DNA of 37,958 bases, from assembly GCA_033558025.1 (NCBI GenBank), contig JAUCEF010000069.1, positions 1-37,958 on the forward strand, given 5' to 3'. Shown here piece after piece: positions 25,211-34,134 of the stretch. Position 1 is the first letter of the stretch. Every line of letters begins with the position of its first letter. Source of the DNA: Phytophthora sp. 'mugwort'. Taxonomy: Eukaryota; Oomycota; Peronosporomycetes; Peronosporales; Peronosporaceae. The notes beneath the pieces are model-generated. The model had not been told where the DNA came from. It did no database searches and saw nothing but the letters and a program-made list of their open reading frames with translations. A program made the translations under genes and the position numbers.

Positions 25211-25424
25211 TTATTTAAAATATCTTAAAGAATAAACTTTTTTAGAATATTTAATTATATAAAAAATTTTAAATTATATATAATATTATTATATACTTTA
25301 ACTAATTTTAAATTAAAATATAATTTTATTAAAAAAAATTATATTAAAATTAATATAGTTAAAATAATTTTATAAAAATTTTTTTAATTTAATAACAATA
25401 AATTTTTTTATATTTTTAAATAAT

Positions 25425-25778
25425 TTACCATTCTAAAGCATCACTACACCAAATATAAATAAAACCTATAACTAATTCAACTAAAAATTCAATCATAGTC
25501 CAAAATCCCCATGAAAAATTTGAACTTAAAGTTAAAACCCAAGGAAAAATAAAAACAGCTTCTAAATCAAAAATAATAAAAAGGATAGCTACTAAATAAA
25601 ATTTTACATCAAAAATTTTTCTAGCATCATCATAAGGATTAAATCCACATTCATAGGCTGTTAACTTTTCTAAATCATCTTTTTGTTTAATTAAACTAAA
25701 AGATAAAATGAAAATTAAAATTGATAAAAATAAACTTAATATTAAGAATATAAAAATATTTGAATAATTTAATAACAT
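25425..25778 (-). CDS. nad3: NADH dehydrogenase subunit 3
   Basis: 117 aa from the ATG at 25778; the frame is open further upstream only through trnD. The diagnostic loop TAYECGFNPYDDARKIFDVK, with the Cys of the active/deactive transition, is followed by FYLVAILFIIFDLEAVFIFPW. Three membrane helices at the hinge of complex I. Neighbours are atp9 downstream and trnD upstream. Confidence 0.97.
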   Translation of the reverse strand: MLLNYSNIFIFLILSLFLSILIFILSFSLIKQKDDLEKLTAYECGFNPYDDARKIFDVKFYLVAILFIIFDLEAVFIFPWVLTLSSNFSWGFWTMIEFLVELVIGFIYIWCSDALEW

Positions 25779-25812
25779 ATTTATAAATTTTTTTAAATAT
25801 AATAAATTTAAA

Positions 25813-25886
25813 CGGAAAAAACGGGACTTGAACCCGCGACTTATAGCGTGACAAGCTACCACTCTAACCAACTGAGCTATTTTTCC
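25813..25886 (-). tRNA. trnD: tRNA-Asp (GTC)
   Basis: Acceptor GGAAAAA/TTTTTCC, anticodon stem-loop GTAGC-TTGTCAC-GCTAT (GTC), T-arm GCGGG-TTCAAGT-CCCGT, G discriminator. Confidence 0.94.
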
Positions 25887-25922
25887 AATATAAAATATTA
25901 TATCTTATTTTTGTATATTTTA

Positions 25923-26642
25923 TTAATGTAAATTTAAAGCATCATTTATATACATACACGTTAAAATCGTAAACACATATGCCTGAATTAAAGCTACAGC
26001 AATTTCTAAACCAACCAATAATACAATAATTATTAATGGAATAAAATGTGCCATAAAAATAAAACTATTTACATTTAACATAGCCCAAGCAAAACCTGCA
26101 ATTACTTTTAATAAAGTATGTCCAGCCATCATATTTGCAAATAATCGTACAGGTAAACTAATTACACGAAAAATGTATGAAACTAATTCAATAGGTACTA
26201 AGATGGGAACTAATGCTATACTTGCACCACTAGGTAATAATAAATTTAAAAAATTAAATTTATGTTTTTTAATTCCAATTAAATTAAAACCTAAATAAAT
26301 TGTTAATGCTAAAGTAAACGTAATAATTAAATGACTTGTTATAGTAAAACTGTATGGAATCATTCCTATTAAATTACATAATAAAATAAAAAAAAAAACA
26401 ACAAAAATTAATGAAACAAAATATTTACCAGCTTTTCCTATACTAGAATAAGTTAATTCAATTGTAATATTAAAAATCATTTCAAAAATTTGTTGAAAAC
26501 GTGTTGGAATAAATTTAGTTTTTATACATGTAAATATATATAAATAAACTAAACCTATTACTAAAATTAAAGAAGCATTAGTAAATACAAAAGGTATTTG
26601 AAAAATAGGTAAAATTTCAAATTGTTCTAAAGGACTAACCAT
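25923..26642 (-). CDS. atp6: ATP synthase subunit 6
   Basis: 239 aa. Starts MVSPLEQFEILPIF, typical of the NPLEQFEI start of protist and plant Atp6. The conserved helix SLPVRLFANMMAGHTLL contains the essential Arg of the proton half-channels, and the C-terminal LEIAVALIQAYVFTILTC is the last helix. Works against the Atp9 ring. Followed by trnD-nad3 and preceded by cox3. Confidence 0.98.
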   Translation of the reverse strand: MVSPLEQFEILPIFQIPFVFTNASLILVIGLVYLYIFTCIKTKFIPTRFQQIFEMIFNITIELTYSSIGKAGKYFVSLIFVVFFFILLCNLIGMIPYSFTITSHLIITFTLALTIYLGFNLIGIKKHKFNFLNLLLPSGASIALVPILVPIELVSYIFRVISLPVRLFANMMAGHTLLKVIAGFAWAMLNVNSFIFMAHFIPLIIIVLLVGLEIAVALIQAYVFTILTCMYINDALNLH

Positions 26643-26666
26643 AAAAATTATTAATTTTTTAATAAA

Positions 26667-27581
26667 TTAATTACCTCCCCACCAGTAAACTGCTACAAAT
26701 AAAAATAACCAAACAACATCTACAAAATGCCAATACCAAGCTGCAGCTTCAAAACCGAAATGATGTTGTTTTGTAAAATGATGATTAATTAATCTAATAG
26801 TACTTACTATAATAAAAATAGTACCTACAATAACGTGAATACCATGAAAACCTGTTAATAAAAAAAAAGTTGTACCATAAATACTATCAGAAATTGAAAA
26901 AGTACTTTCAATATATTCATAGGCTTGAATTAAAGTAAAAAAAAAAGCTAATAAAATTGTAATAATTAAACTTAAAATAGCATTTTTTCTATCACCAAAA
27001 ACTATTGAATGGTGTGCCCAAGTAATAGTTGCCCCAGATGATAATAATATTACAGTATTTAATAAAGGAATACCCCAAGCATTAACAGTTTCAATACCTA
27101 ATGGTGGCCATAAAGATCCAATTTCAGGTGTTGGTGCTAAAGCTGAATGAAAAAAAGCCCAAAAAAAACTAACAAAAAATAGTAATTCACTAAAAATAAA
27201 TAAAAGCATACCATTTCTTAAACCTAATTGTACTTGTTTAGTATGTTGACCTTCATATACAGCTTCTCTAACTATATCACGAAACCAAGTATACATTGTT
27301 AAAATAATCATTAAAAATCCTGTTAAAATTAAGAAATTACTGCCAATATAACCATGAAAATACATAGCACCACCAAAAGTTAAAAAAAAAAGTCCAAAAG
27401 AAATTATAAAAGGCCAAGGACTTGGATCTACTAAATGATAAGGATGTTTTTGTGTATTTTGTATATTATTACTAATTTCTTTTAAAATTTTTAAATCATT
27501 TTGAAATTTATCGATATTAGAATCATTTGTTGTAGTTTCTATTTGTAAATTTTTTTTATTAATATAATAATAATTTTTCAT
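26667..27581 (-). CDS. cox3: Cytochrome c oxidase subunit 3, N-terminally extended
   Basis: 304 aa, longer than the usual 260-275. The family core begins at about residue 45 with QKHPYHLVDPSPWP, and continues with FWAFFHSALAPTPEIGSLWPP and the final FEAAAWYWHFVDVVWLFLF. The first 44 residues (MKNYYYINKKNLQIETTTND...) are polar and not recognisable as Cox3. No internal ATG lies between residue 1 and the core, so either the extension is translated or a non-ATG codon (for example ATT/ATA near residue 40) starts the protein. Confidence 0.96.
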   Translation of the reverse strand: MKNYYYINKKNLQIETTTNDSNIDKFQNDLKILKEISNNIQNTQKHPYHLVDPSPWPFIISFGLFFLTFGGAMYFHGYIGSNFLILTGFLMIILTMYTWFRDIVREAVYEGQHTKQVQLGLRNGMLLFIFSELLFFVSFFWAFFHSALAPTPEIGSLWPPLGIETVNAWGIPLLNTVILLSSGATITWAHHSIVFGDRKNAILSLIITILLAFFFTLIQAYEYIESTFSISDSIYGTTFFLLTGFHGIHVIVGTIFIIVSTIRLINHHFTKQHHFGFEAAAWYWHFVDVVWLFLFVAVYWWGGN

Positions 27582-27641
27582 AAGAATTTTATAATTTGTA
27601 ATAATTAATTATTTAATGATAAATAATGTATTTTAAAAAAA

Positions 27642-28073
27642 TTAATCAAAAATAAGATTAAATTTTAATTTTTTTATATTTTTATAATATTGTTTTTTTG
27701 TATTGATTGTTTTACTTTTATTTTTTGAAGTTTGAATAATTTCGTTTGTTATGTTTTTTAAATTTGCATTTAAAAGTAACCACGATATCGATTTTTTAAT
27801 TTGTTTATCTTCATTTAAAAGCATTAAAAAATATCTATCTTTTTTTTTTTTTTTTTTATTTCGTTTTTTATTTGGAATACTTATTGCTTTTAATTTCGGT
27901 AATAAATTTTCAATTGATTTAAATAAAATAAAATTCGGTTTTTGTTTTGTAATTTTTTTTAAAGTAATTAAAATATTTATAAATATGTTTTCAGAACAAG
28001 TTTTTTTTCCTTTTTTTAATAACATATTTATAAATAATTTTTTTATTTTATACTCTTCGTATTTTAGTTCCAT
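27642..28073 (-). CDS. rps7: Ribosomal protein S7
   Basis: 143 aa. Recognisable blocks: [22 protein letters not shown] (l..kfin.lm..GKKs.Ae.i....), [11 protein letters not shown] (na.P.vEv...) and a C-terminal W-containing helix SWLLLNANL then a Lys-rich tail. An internal poly-Lys stretch ([12 protein letters not shown]) lies near the centre. The ATG at 28073 overlaps rps12 by 26 bp; an alternative ATG at 28025 would avoid overlap but lose conserved residues. rps12-rps7 is the bacterial str order. Confidence 0.88.
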   Translation of the reverse strand: MELKYEEYKIKKLFINMLLKKGKKTCSENIFINILITLKKITKQKPNFILFKSIENLLPKLKAISIPNKKRNKKKKKKDRYFLMLLNEDKQIKKSISWLLLNANLKNITNEIIQTSKNKSKTINTKKQYYKNIKKLKFNLIFD

Positions 28074-28428
28074 ATTTTGATCTTGATGTTTTTCGAGAAT
28101 AAATCCCTAATAAATCATATTTACCACGAATTACATGATATTTTACTCCAGGTAAATCTTTTACACGACCTCCTCTAACTAATACTATTGAATGTTCTTG
28201 TAAAGTATGACCAATACCTGGAATATAAGTAATTATTGTATACCTACTAGATAGGTGTACTTTTGCTACTTTACGCATAGCAGAATTTGGTTTTTTAGGT
28301 GTTGTATTATAAACTTTTAAACAAATACCTTTACGTTGAGGACATTGTTTTAAAGCTGGACTTTTATTTCTTTTTTTTTTTTCTAAACGTTTTTGTTTTT
28401 TTAAAAATAATTGATTAATTGTTGACAT
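28048..28428 (-). CDS. rps12: Ribosomal protein S12
   Basis: 126 aa from the ATG at 28428 ([11 protein letters not shown], the usual S12 start); reading further upstream would cross trnV. Decoding-centre loops are conserved: [19 protein letters not shown] at 41-59 and [20 protein letters not shown] at 73-92, followed by [19 protein letters not shown] accuracy-determining protein. Co-transcribed with rps7, which it overlaps. Confidence 0.97.
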   Translation of the reverse strand: MSTINQLFLKKQKRLEKKKRNKSPALKQCPQRKGICLKVYNTTPKKPNSAMRKVAKVHLSSRYTIITYIPGIGHTLQEHSIVLVRGGRVKDLPGVKYHVIRGKYDLLGIYSRKTSRSKYGTKIRRV

Positions 28429-28445
28429 ATTATTTGTTATTTTAT

Positions 28446-28518
28446 TGAATAATAACGGACTCGAACCGCTAACATTTTCGGTGTAAACGAAATACTCTAC
28501 CAATTGAGTTAATTATTC
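28446..28518 (-). tRNA. trnV: tRNA-Val (TAC)
   Basis: Acceptor GAATAAT/ATTATTC, anticodon stem-loop TTTCG-TTTACAC-CGAAA (TAC), T-arm AGCGG-TTCGAGT-CCGTT. Confidence 0.92.
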
Positions 28519-28520
28519 AT

Positions 28521-28594
28521 TGGGCCTAAGTAGATTTGAACTACTGACTTTACACTTATCAGGCGTATACTCTAACCAACTGAGTTATAGGCCC
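28521..28594 (-). tRNA. trnI: tRNA-Ile (GAT)
   Basis: Acceptor GGGCCTA/TAGGCCC, anticodon loop CTGATAA (GAT), T-arm AGTAG-TTCAAAT-CTACT. Reads AUU and AUC, complementing trnI(CAU). Confidence 0.93.
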
Positions 28595-28596
28595 TT

Positions 28597-28668
28597 TTGA
28601 AGTAAAAGGATTCGAACCTTTGATTTTCCGTACCAAAAACGGAGGCCTTACCACTTGGCTATACTTCA
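28597..28668 (-). tRNA. trnQ: tRNA-Gln (TTG)
   Basis: Acceptor TGAAGTA/TACTTCA, anticodon stem-loop TCCGT-TTTTGGT-ACGGA (TTG), T-arm AAAGG-TTCGAAT-CCTTT. Confidence 0.92.
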
Positions 28669-28682
28669 AAATAAATAAAATA

Positions 28683-28756
28683 TATGCTTAGAAAGATTTG
28701 AACTTTCATTTTATAGATCCGCAATCTAACGCTTTATCCATTTAAGCTATAAGCAT
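28683..28756 (-). tRNA. trnR: tRNA-Arg (GCG)
   Basis: Acceptor ATGCTTA/TAAGCAT, anticodon loop TTGCGGA (GCG), T-arm GAAAG-TTCAAAT-CTTTC; the outermost anticodon-stem pair is U-U. G34 would read CGU/CGC, or more codons if wobble is relaxed; AGA codons need another tRNA outside this window. Confidence 0.88.
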
Positions 28757-28766
28757 AAGTTTAATT

Positions 28767-29093
28767 TTAATTTTTTTTTATAATTTTAATATTTATTAAT
28801 GAATTTTTAGATAAAAATTTTTTAATTAAAACTAAAAAATTTAATAAATAAAAAATATTTTTAAATTTTATATTAATTTTAGAAGTATAATTTTTATGAA
28901 TAAAATGTTCACGTGATTTTTTATTTACATGGGGAGATCTTAATAATGTAAAAATTTTTTTTTTTTGTTTTGTTTGAAATACACCGGGTATTTGAATATT
29001 TTTGAATTTATTAATTTTTTTTAATTTTAATAAATTTTGTTTGAGTTGATTTATTTTTTGAAATGATTTAAAAGTTATTCTTAAAAGATACAT
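28767..29093 (-). CDS. rps10: Ribosomal protein S10
   Basis: 108 aa. Hallmarks are YLLRITFKSFQKINQ at the start (irirlkafd...l) and LLRSPHVNKKSREHF near residues 50-65, the S10 loop (vlRSPHvnKksreqFe), preceded by IPGVFQTKQKKKIFT (i.lPtk...yTv). SSU head protein. Stands alone between trnR and trnF, away from the S10-type cluster. Confidence 0.94.
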   Translation of the reverse strand: MYLLRITFKSFQKINQLKQNLLKLKKINKFKNIQIPGVFQTKQKKKIFTLLRSPHVNKKSREHFIHKNYTSKINIKFKNIFYLLNFLVLIKKFLSKNSLINIKIIKKN

Positions 29094-29109
29094 ATTTTAA
29101 TAATAAAAT

Positions 29110-29183
29110 TGTCTGGAGGTGGATTTGAACCACCGACACAAAGATTTTCAGTCTTTTACTCTAACCAACTGAGCTATCCAAAC
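29110..29183 (-). tRNA. trnF: tRNA-Phe (GAA)
   Basis: Acceptor GTTTGGA/TCCAGAC with one U-G pair, anticodon loop CTGAAAA (GAA), T-arm GGTGG-TTCAAAT-CCACC. Confidence 0.93.
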
Positions 29184-29189
29184 TAAATA

Positions 29190-30683
29190 TTATATTAATA
29201 AATATAAATAAATTTTGTTTAAATTTATTAATATAATATTAGGATAAATAAATAAAAATAAAATAAATTGAGTACTAATTAATAATATTATACTTTGACT
29301 TTTATTTATTTGTGAAATATACATTTTTCTAAATATTTTTTCAAAATAAATAATTTTAATTATTTTTAAATAATAAAAAGAGCTTAAAACACTTATAATA
29401 ATACCAAAAAATACTAAACTAAAATAATTATTTTTAATAGCTGAAAAAAATATAAATAATTTTGAAAAAAAACCCGCTAATGGGGGTATACCAGCTAATG
29501 AAAAAATATTTATGATTATAATAATAGCAATTAATTTATTAATAGTATATATATTTGATAAATCTGTTAAATATTTAATTGGTTTATGATTGATATTTAA
29601 AGATAAATAAGAAGTCCATAAATTAATACTTGTTATAATATAAATTATAATATATAATAAAATAAATGGAATATTATTTAACATATTTGAAGTAAATCCT
29701 ATTAATATAAAACCTACATGACTTATTGCACTATAAGCTAATAATCTTTTGATTTTTTTTTGTTGTAATGCCGATAATGCACCGATTAACATAGATAAAA
29801 ATGAAATAATATAAAAAAAAATTTCAAAGAAATATGAAATATTAAAAAAAATCTCAAAAAATAAACGAATTAAAATTCCTATAAAAGCAATTTTTGGTAC
29901 AATAGCAAAAAAACTTGAAATATTATTTGGAGCACCTTCATATACATCAGGCAACCAAAAATGAAAAGGTGTAGCACCTATTTTAAATAAAATACCAACT
30001 AAAATAAAAATTAATCCATAAGATAAACTAATTAATATATTTATATTATCTAAAAAATTTATATTTGATAATATTAAAAAAATATTATTAAAATTTAATG
30101 AACCTGTAATAGCATAAATTATTGAAGAACCAAATAGAATAAAACCTGAAGCAATTGATCCTAAAATAAAATATTTTAAACCAGCCTCAATTGATAATAT
30201 CGATTTTTTTTGGGTGGATGTTAATATATAAAAACTTAAACTTTGTAATTCAATTGCTAAATATAAAGTAATAAAATGATTTGCAGATACCAATAACATT
30301 AAACCCAATAATGATATTAACATTAATATATTAATTTCATATGAATTTATTTTTTGTTGTATTAAATATTTTTGTTGTATTAAAAAACAAATAATTGTTA
30401 ATAAAATTAAAATTATTTTAATAAATTGTGTAAAATTATTAATAAGTAATACACCATTTAATATGTTACTTGAAATATTTGTTATATTTAACGTTAATAT
30501 TAAAAGAATTAATAATAAATATATTATTATAGTAGTAATATTTTTAATAATCAAAATTTTTTGAGCATTTTGATTTTTTTTATAAAAAACACCAAATAAT
30601 AATAAAATTAATAAAAAAGTTGTTAAAAAAAATTCGGGGATAATAATTTCAAAATTATTATTAAAAATTTCCTGAAAAAACAT
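29190..30683 (-). CDS. nad2: NADH dehydrogenase subunit 2
   Basis: 497 aa, a full-length antiporter-like membrane subunit of complex I. Key motifs: LYLAIELQSLSFYIL (with the conserved helix Glu), GATPFHFWLPDVYEGAPNNI (discontinuous helix with Lys upstream), KRLLAYSAISHVGF and FSLAGIPPLAGFFSKLFIF. Divergent from nad7 across a 116-bp spacer; 6 bp upstream of trnF. Confidence 0.98.
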   Translation of the reverse strand: MFFQEIFNNNFEIIIPEFFLTTFLLILLLFGVFYKKNQNAQKILIIKNITTIIIYLLLILLILTLNITNISSNILNGVLLINNFTQFIKIILILLTIICFLIQQKYLIQQKINSYEINILMLISLLGLMLLVSANHFITLYLAIELQSLSFYILTSTQKKSILSIEAGLKYFILGSIASGFILFGSSIIYAITGSLNFNNIFLILSNINFLDNINILISLSYGLIFILVGILFKIGATPFHFWLPDVYEGAPNNISSFFAIVPKIAFIGILIRLFFEIFFNISYFFEIFFYIISFLSMLIGALSALQQKKIKRLLAYSAISHVGFILIGFTSNMLNNIPFILLYIIIYIITSINLWTSYLSLNINHKPIKYLTDLSNIYTINKLIAIIIIINIFSLAGIPPLAGFFSKLFIFFSAIKNNYFSLVFFGIIISVLSSFYYLKIIKIIYFEKIFRKMYISQINKSQSIILLISTQFILFLFIYPNIILINLNKIYLYLLI

Positions 30684-30799
30684 AATGTAATAAAAGAAAT
30701 AAATATTTTAAAAATACTTACTTACTATATATGCTATATATTTATAAAAAAATTAATTTATAAATATTATATTTTTATTAAAAAAAAAAAAAAAAAAAA
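30684..30799. promoter_or_regulatory. Divergent nad2/nad7 spacer with a 21-A run
   Basis: The only space between nad2 (minus) and nad7 (plus), so it probably holds initiation or processing sites for two large transcription units. It contains a TATA-like alternating stretch (actatatatgctatata) and an uninterrupted run of 21 A (30780-30800), whose last A is the first base of the nad7 ATG. No consensus promoter is known to me for this group. Confidence 0.35.
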
Positions 30800-31978
30800 A
30801 TGTCATTAAAAAAAATTAAAAATTTTTCTATAAATTTTGGTCCACAACATCCAGCGGCTCATGGTGTTTTACGTTTAATTTTAGAATTAAACGGTGAAGT
30901 TGTTAAAAAAGCTGATTCACATATAGGTTTATTACATAGAGGTACAGAAAAATTAATTGAATATAAAAATTATTTACAGGCGTTACCTTATTTTGATCGT
31001 TTAGATTATGTATCTATGATGTGTCAAGAACATGCATATGTTTTGGCTATTGAAAAATTATTAAATTGTGATATACCTTTACGAGCACAATATATAAGAG
31101 TTTTATTTTCAGAAATAACACGTATCTTAAATCATTTATTAGCTGTATGTTGTCATGCTTTAGATGTAGGAGCTATGACACCTTATTTTTGGGGATTTGA
31201 AGAACGTGAGAAATTAATGGAATTTTATGAACGTGTTTCTGGTGCACGTATGCATGCAGCTTATTTTAGACCTGGAGGTGTTAATCAAGATTTGCCTAAA
31301 GGTTTGTTAAATGATATATATATTTTTTGTGAACAATTTAATACCCGTTTAGATGAAATTGAAGAAATGTTAACTAATAATAGAATTTGGAAACAAAGAT
31401 TAGTAGATATTGGTATTATATCTGCTAAAGATGCTTTAAATTTTGGTTTTAGTGGTGTTATGTTACGTGGATCAGGTATTTCATGGGATTTACGTAAAAC
31501 ACAACCTTATGAAATTTATGATCAATTAAAATTTGATATACCTGTAGGTACAAATGGCGATTGTTATGATCGTTATTTAATTAGAATAGAAGAAATGCGA
31601 CAATCAATTCGAATTATTTTGCAAGTACTTAATAAAATTCCCCAAGGTCCTATTAAATTAGATGATAAAAAAATTACAAATCCAAATAGAATTCAAATTA
31701 AAAATTCTATGGAGTCTTTAATTCATCATTTTAAATATTATTCAGAAAATATTTGTGTAAATGCTGGTGAAACTTATACAGTTATTGAGGCACCTAAAGG
31801 TGAGTATGGTGTTTATTTAGTAGCAGATGGTACAAATAAACCCTACAGATGTAAAATTAAATCACCAGGATTTTTACATTTACAAGCATTAGATTTTATA
31901 GCTAAAAATCATATGATTGCTGATGTTGTTACAATTATTGGTACTTTAGATGTTGTTTTTGGTGAAATTGATCGTTAA
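30800..31978 (+). CDS. nad7: NADH dehydrogenase subunit 7 (49-kDa, NuoD-like)
   Basis: 392 aa. [13 protein letters not shown] at residues 13-25 is the quinone-pocket motif with its conserved His residues; [24 protein letters not shown] and the C-terminal [20 protein letters not shown] with the ending [12 protein letters not shown] are all conserved. It lies with Nad9 and Nad11 in the peripheral arm and binds quinone. First gene of the plus-strand nad7-rpl10-like-trnH-nad4-trnE-atp1-nad5 run. The start is immediately preceded by a long poly-A run. Confidence 0.98.
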   Translation: MSLKKIKNFSINFGPQHPAAHGVLRLILELNGEVVKKADSHIGLLHRGTEKLIEYKNYLQALPYFDRLDYVSMMCQEHAYVLAIEKLLNCDIPLRAQYIRVLFSEITRILNHLLAVCCHALDVGAMTPYFWGFEEREKLMEFYERVSGARMHAAYFRPGGVNQDLPKGLLNDIYIFCEQFNTRLDEIEEMLTNNRIWKQRLVDIGIISAKDALNFGFSGVMLRGSGISWDLRKTQPYEIYDQLKFDIPVGTNGDCYDRYLIRIEEMRQSIRIILQVLNKIPQGPIKLDDKKITNPNRIQIKNSMESLIHHFKYYSENICVNAGETYTVIEAPKGEYGVYLVADGTNKPYRCKIKSPGFLHLQALDFIAKNHMIADVVTIIGTLDVVFGEIDR

Positions 31979-32016
31979 TATTAATTATTAGAATAAAATT
32001 TTATTTTCAATAAATT

Positions 32017-32436
32017 ATGCAAAAAAAAAAATTTAAAAAGTATAAATTAAATCAATTACAAAAAATTAAACAAACTTATAAATATATATATATATTTCGT
32101 TATAATGATTTAAATATTAATGAAATAATATCTTTAAAAAAAAAAATTAAAAAATTTGATTATAAATCTTTAATATTAAATCAAAATTTAATTATTGATA
32201 TTTTTTTAAAATTAAAAGGACAAGGTTCTATTTTAATAATTTATGGAAATAATGAATTAAATTTAATAAGGGATTTATATAATTTTAAAAAACTTGAATT
32301 AATTTATTTGAGTATTCAAAATAATATTTATTCTAATTTAAAAGTAAAACAAATATTATCTAAAAACTATCCACCTTTAAATAATTTAATTGTTCAATCA
32401 TTTTTAAATTTTATATATTATTTAAGAAAAATTTAA
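32017..32436 (+). CDS. rpl10: Probable ribosomal protein L10
   Basis: 139 aa, basic. The layout follows L10: YIYIFRYNDLNINEIISLKK at about residues 24-43 (vv.y.GLtv.el..LR..lr), then LILNQNLI (vvKNtL), LKGQGSILIIYG (l.Gpt...f), then LELIYLSIQNNIYSNLKVKQ (lelkgg.l.G.vl....v..la) and a closing PPLNNLIVQSFLNF (lPs.e.Lla.l...). In bacteria L10 anchors the L7/L12 stalk. Rpl10 is known in plant, green algal and jakobid mtDNAs; from memory, oomycetes have an unassigned ORF of similar size (orf142). Similarity is by eye, so moderate confidence. Confidence 0.6.
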   Translation: MQKKKFKKYKLNQLQKIKQTYKYIYIFRYNDLNINEIISLKKKIKKFDYKSLILNQNLIIDIFLKLKGQGSILIIYGNNELNLIRDLYNFKKLELIYLSIQNNIYSNLKVKQILSKNYPPLNNLIVQSFLNFIYYLRKI

Positions 32437-32439
32437 AAA

Positions 32440-32512
32440 GGCGATTATAACTTAAAGGTAGAGTGTTAGATTGTGGGTCTAAGTGTTATGGGTTCAAGTC
32501 CCATTTTTCGCC
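32440..32512 (+). tRNA. trnH: tRNA-His (GTG)
   Basis: Anticodon loop TTGTGGG (GTG), T-arm ATGGG-TTCAAGT-CCCAT, D-stem ACTT/GAGT. An extra 5' G (32440) opposite C73 gives the G-1 typical of tRNA-His. The acceptor GCGATTA/TTTTCGC contains two adjacent U-U mismatches (5:68, 6:67). It starts 4 bp after the L10-like gene. Confidence 0.9.
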
Positions 32513-32534
32513 CATTTTTAAATTAAATTTTTTT

Positions 32535-34010
32535 ATGTTTAATAAGTTTATATTAATTTTTTTACTTATTTTACCATTAATTACGGTTATTATATTAGCT
32601 TTTTCGAAAAATGAAAAATTTATAAAAAATTTTAGTATTTTTATGTCTTTTTTCATTTTTTTAATGTCATTACCTTTATGGATTTTATTTGATAAATCAA
32701 CTTCTAATTTTCAATATTTATTTAAAATAGAATGGATTAGTCAATTTAATATTAATTTTTATTTAGGTATTGATGGTATTTCATTATTTTTTATAATTTT
32801 AACAACATTTTTGATTCCAATCTGTATGTTAATTAGTTATGAAATGATTAATAAAAATATAAAAGAATATTTTATTTTATATTTTATTTTAGAATTTTGT
32901 TTAATCATTTCATTTAGTATATTAGATGTACTTATTTTTTATATTTTCTTTGAAAGTGTATTAATTCCTATGTTTTTAATTATAGGTATTTGGGGTTCAA
33001 GAGAACGTAAAATTAAAGCTTCATATTTGTTTTTTATGTATACATTAGCAGGTTCATTATTTATGTTTATTGCCATTATTCATTTATTTTTAACTGTGGG
33101 TACAACTGATTATCAAATATTATATTATAGTAATTTTAATTTTTCATATGAAAAATTTTATTTCTTAGCTTTTTTTTTATCATTTGCTGTTAAAGTTCCA
33201 ATGTTACCTTTTCATGTTTGGTTACCGGAAGCACATGTTGAAGCACCTACCGCAGGTTCTGTACTATTAGCTGGTATTTTATTAAAATTAGGATCATACG
33301 GTATGATTAGGTTTTTAGTTCCTTTATTTCCTAAAGCTGCATTATATTTTACACCGTATATTTTAGTTTTATGTTTAATATCTGTTATTTATGCGTCATT
33401 AACAGCTATACGACAAACAGATTTGAAACGTATTATTGCTTATGCATCAGTTGCTCATATGAATTTTATAATATTGGGTATTTTTTCTTTAACTATTCAA
33501 GGATTAGAAGGTAGTATTATTCAAATGATTAGTCATGGTTTAGTATCGAGTGGTTTATTTTTTTCAATTGGATGTTTATATGATCGATATCATACAAGAT
33601 TTATTAATTATTATGGTGGTTTAGCACATACAATGCCTTTATTTTGTATTGCATTATTTATTTATGTATTAGCAAATATGTCTATTCCAGGTTCAAGTAG
33701 TTTTGTGGGTGAAATTCTTATTTTAACTGGAGTTTTTGAAGATAATACTACAACAGCTGTTTTTGCGACAATTGGTATGTTTTTGGGTGGGGTATATTCT
33801 TTATTATTTTATAATCGAATTTGTTATGGTAATATTCAAAATATTTATTTAAAAATTTATTATGATTTAACTTATCGTGAATTTTTAATTCATTTAATAT
33901 TAATTATAAATATCTTTTTATTAGGTTTATATCCTAAAATTTTTGAAAGTTGTATGCATGAAAGTGTTTCAAAAATTTTAATACATATTGATTTTTCTTA
34001 TTTTTATTAA
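32535..34010 (+). CDS. nad4: NADH dehydrogenase subunit 4
   Basis: 491 aa from the ATG at 32535; the frame is open upstream only through trnH. Antiporter-like complex I subunit: LGIDGISLFFIILT, FYIFFESVLIPMFLIIG with its helix Glu, KVPMLPFHVWLPEAHVEAPT, AGSVLLAGILLKLGSYGMIR, and AIRQTDLKRIIAYASVAHMN. Followed by a perfect 8-bp hairpin and trnE. Confidence 0.98.
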   Translation: MFNKFILIFLLILPLITVIILAFSKNEKFIKNFSIFMSFFIFLMSLPLWILFDKSTSNFQYLFKIEWISQFNINFYLGIDGISLFFIILTTFLIPICMLISYEMINKNIKEYFILYFILEFCLIISFSILDVLIFYIFFESVLIPMFLIIGIWGSRERKIKASYLFFMYTLAGSLFMFIAIIHLFLTVGTTDYQILYYSNFNFSYEKFYFLAFFLSFAVKVPMLPFHVWLPEAHVEAPTAGSVLLAGILLKLGSYGMIRFLVPLFPKAALYFTPYILVLCLISVIYASLTAIRQTDLKRIIAYASVAHMNFIILGIFSLTIQGLEGSIIQMISHGLVSSGLFFSIGCLYDRYHTRFINYYGGLAHTMPLFCIALFIYVLANMSIPGSSSFVGEILILTGVFEDNTTTAVFATIGMFLGGVYSLLFYNRICYGNIQNIYLKIYYDLTYREFLIHLILIINIFLLGLYPKIFESCMHESVSKILIHIDFSYFY

Positions 34011-34026
34011 ACAAAATTTTTTGTTT
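34009..34026 (+). terminator. Hairpin at the nad4 stop codon
   Basis: Perfect 8-bp stem aaacaaaa / ttttgttt with a 2-nt loop, beginning inside the nad4 stop codon. It would cap the 3' end of the nad4 mRNA just before trnE. Role inferred. Confidence 0.35.
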
Positions 34027-34034
34027 AATAAAAA

Positions 34035-34106
34035 GCCCTTTTAGTCTAATGGTTAGGACATTACCTTTTCACGGTAAAAATACGAGTTCAATTCTCGTAA
34101 AGGGTA
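34035..34106 (+). tRNA. trnE: tRNA-Glu (TTC)
   Basis: Acceptor GCCCTTT/AAAGGGT with a terminal G-U pair, anticodon loop TTTTCAC (TTC), T-arm ACGAG-TTCAATT-CTCGT. Confidence 0.93.
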
Positions 34107-34134
34107 TAAAAAATATATATTTGATATATTTTGG

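Noticed and set aside
25779..25871. N-terminal extension of nad3
   Set aside because: It crosses trnD; the ATG at 25778 gives normal length.
27751..28080. 109-codon plus-strand frame
   Set aside because: Antisense of rps7; the sense strand has clear S7 similarity.
28429..28503. N-terminal extension of rps12
   Set aside because: It crosses trnV; MSTINQLF at 28428 is the canonical start.
32463..32534. N-terminal extension of nad4
   Set aside because: It crosses trnH; the ATG at 32535 gives the normal Nad4 start.
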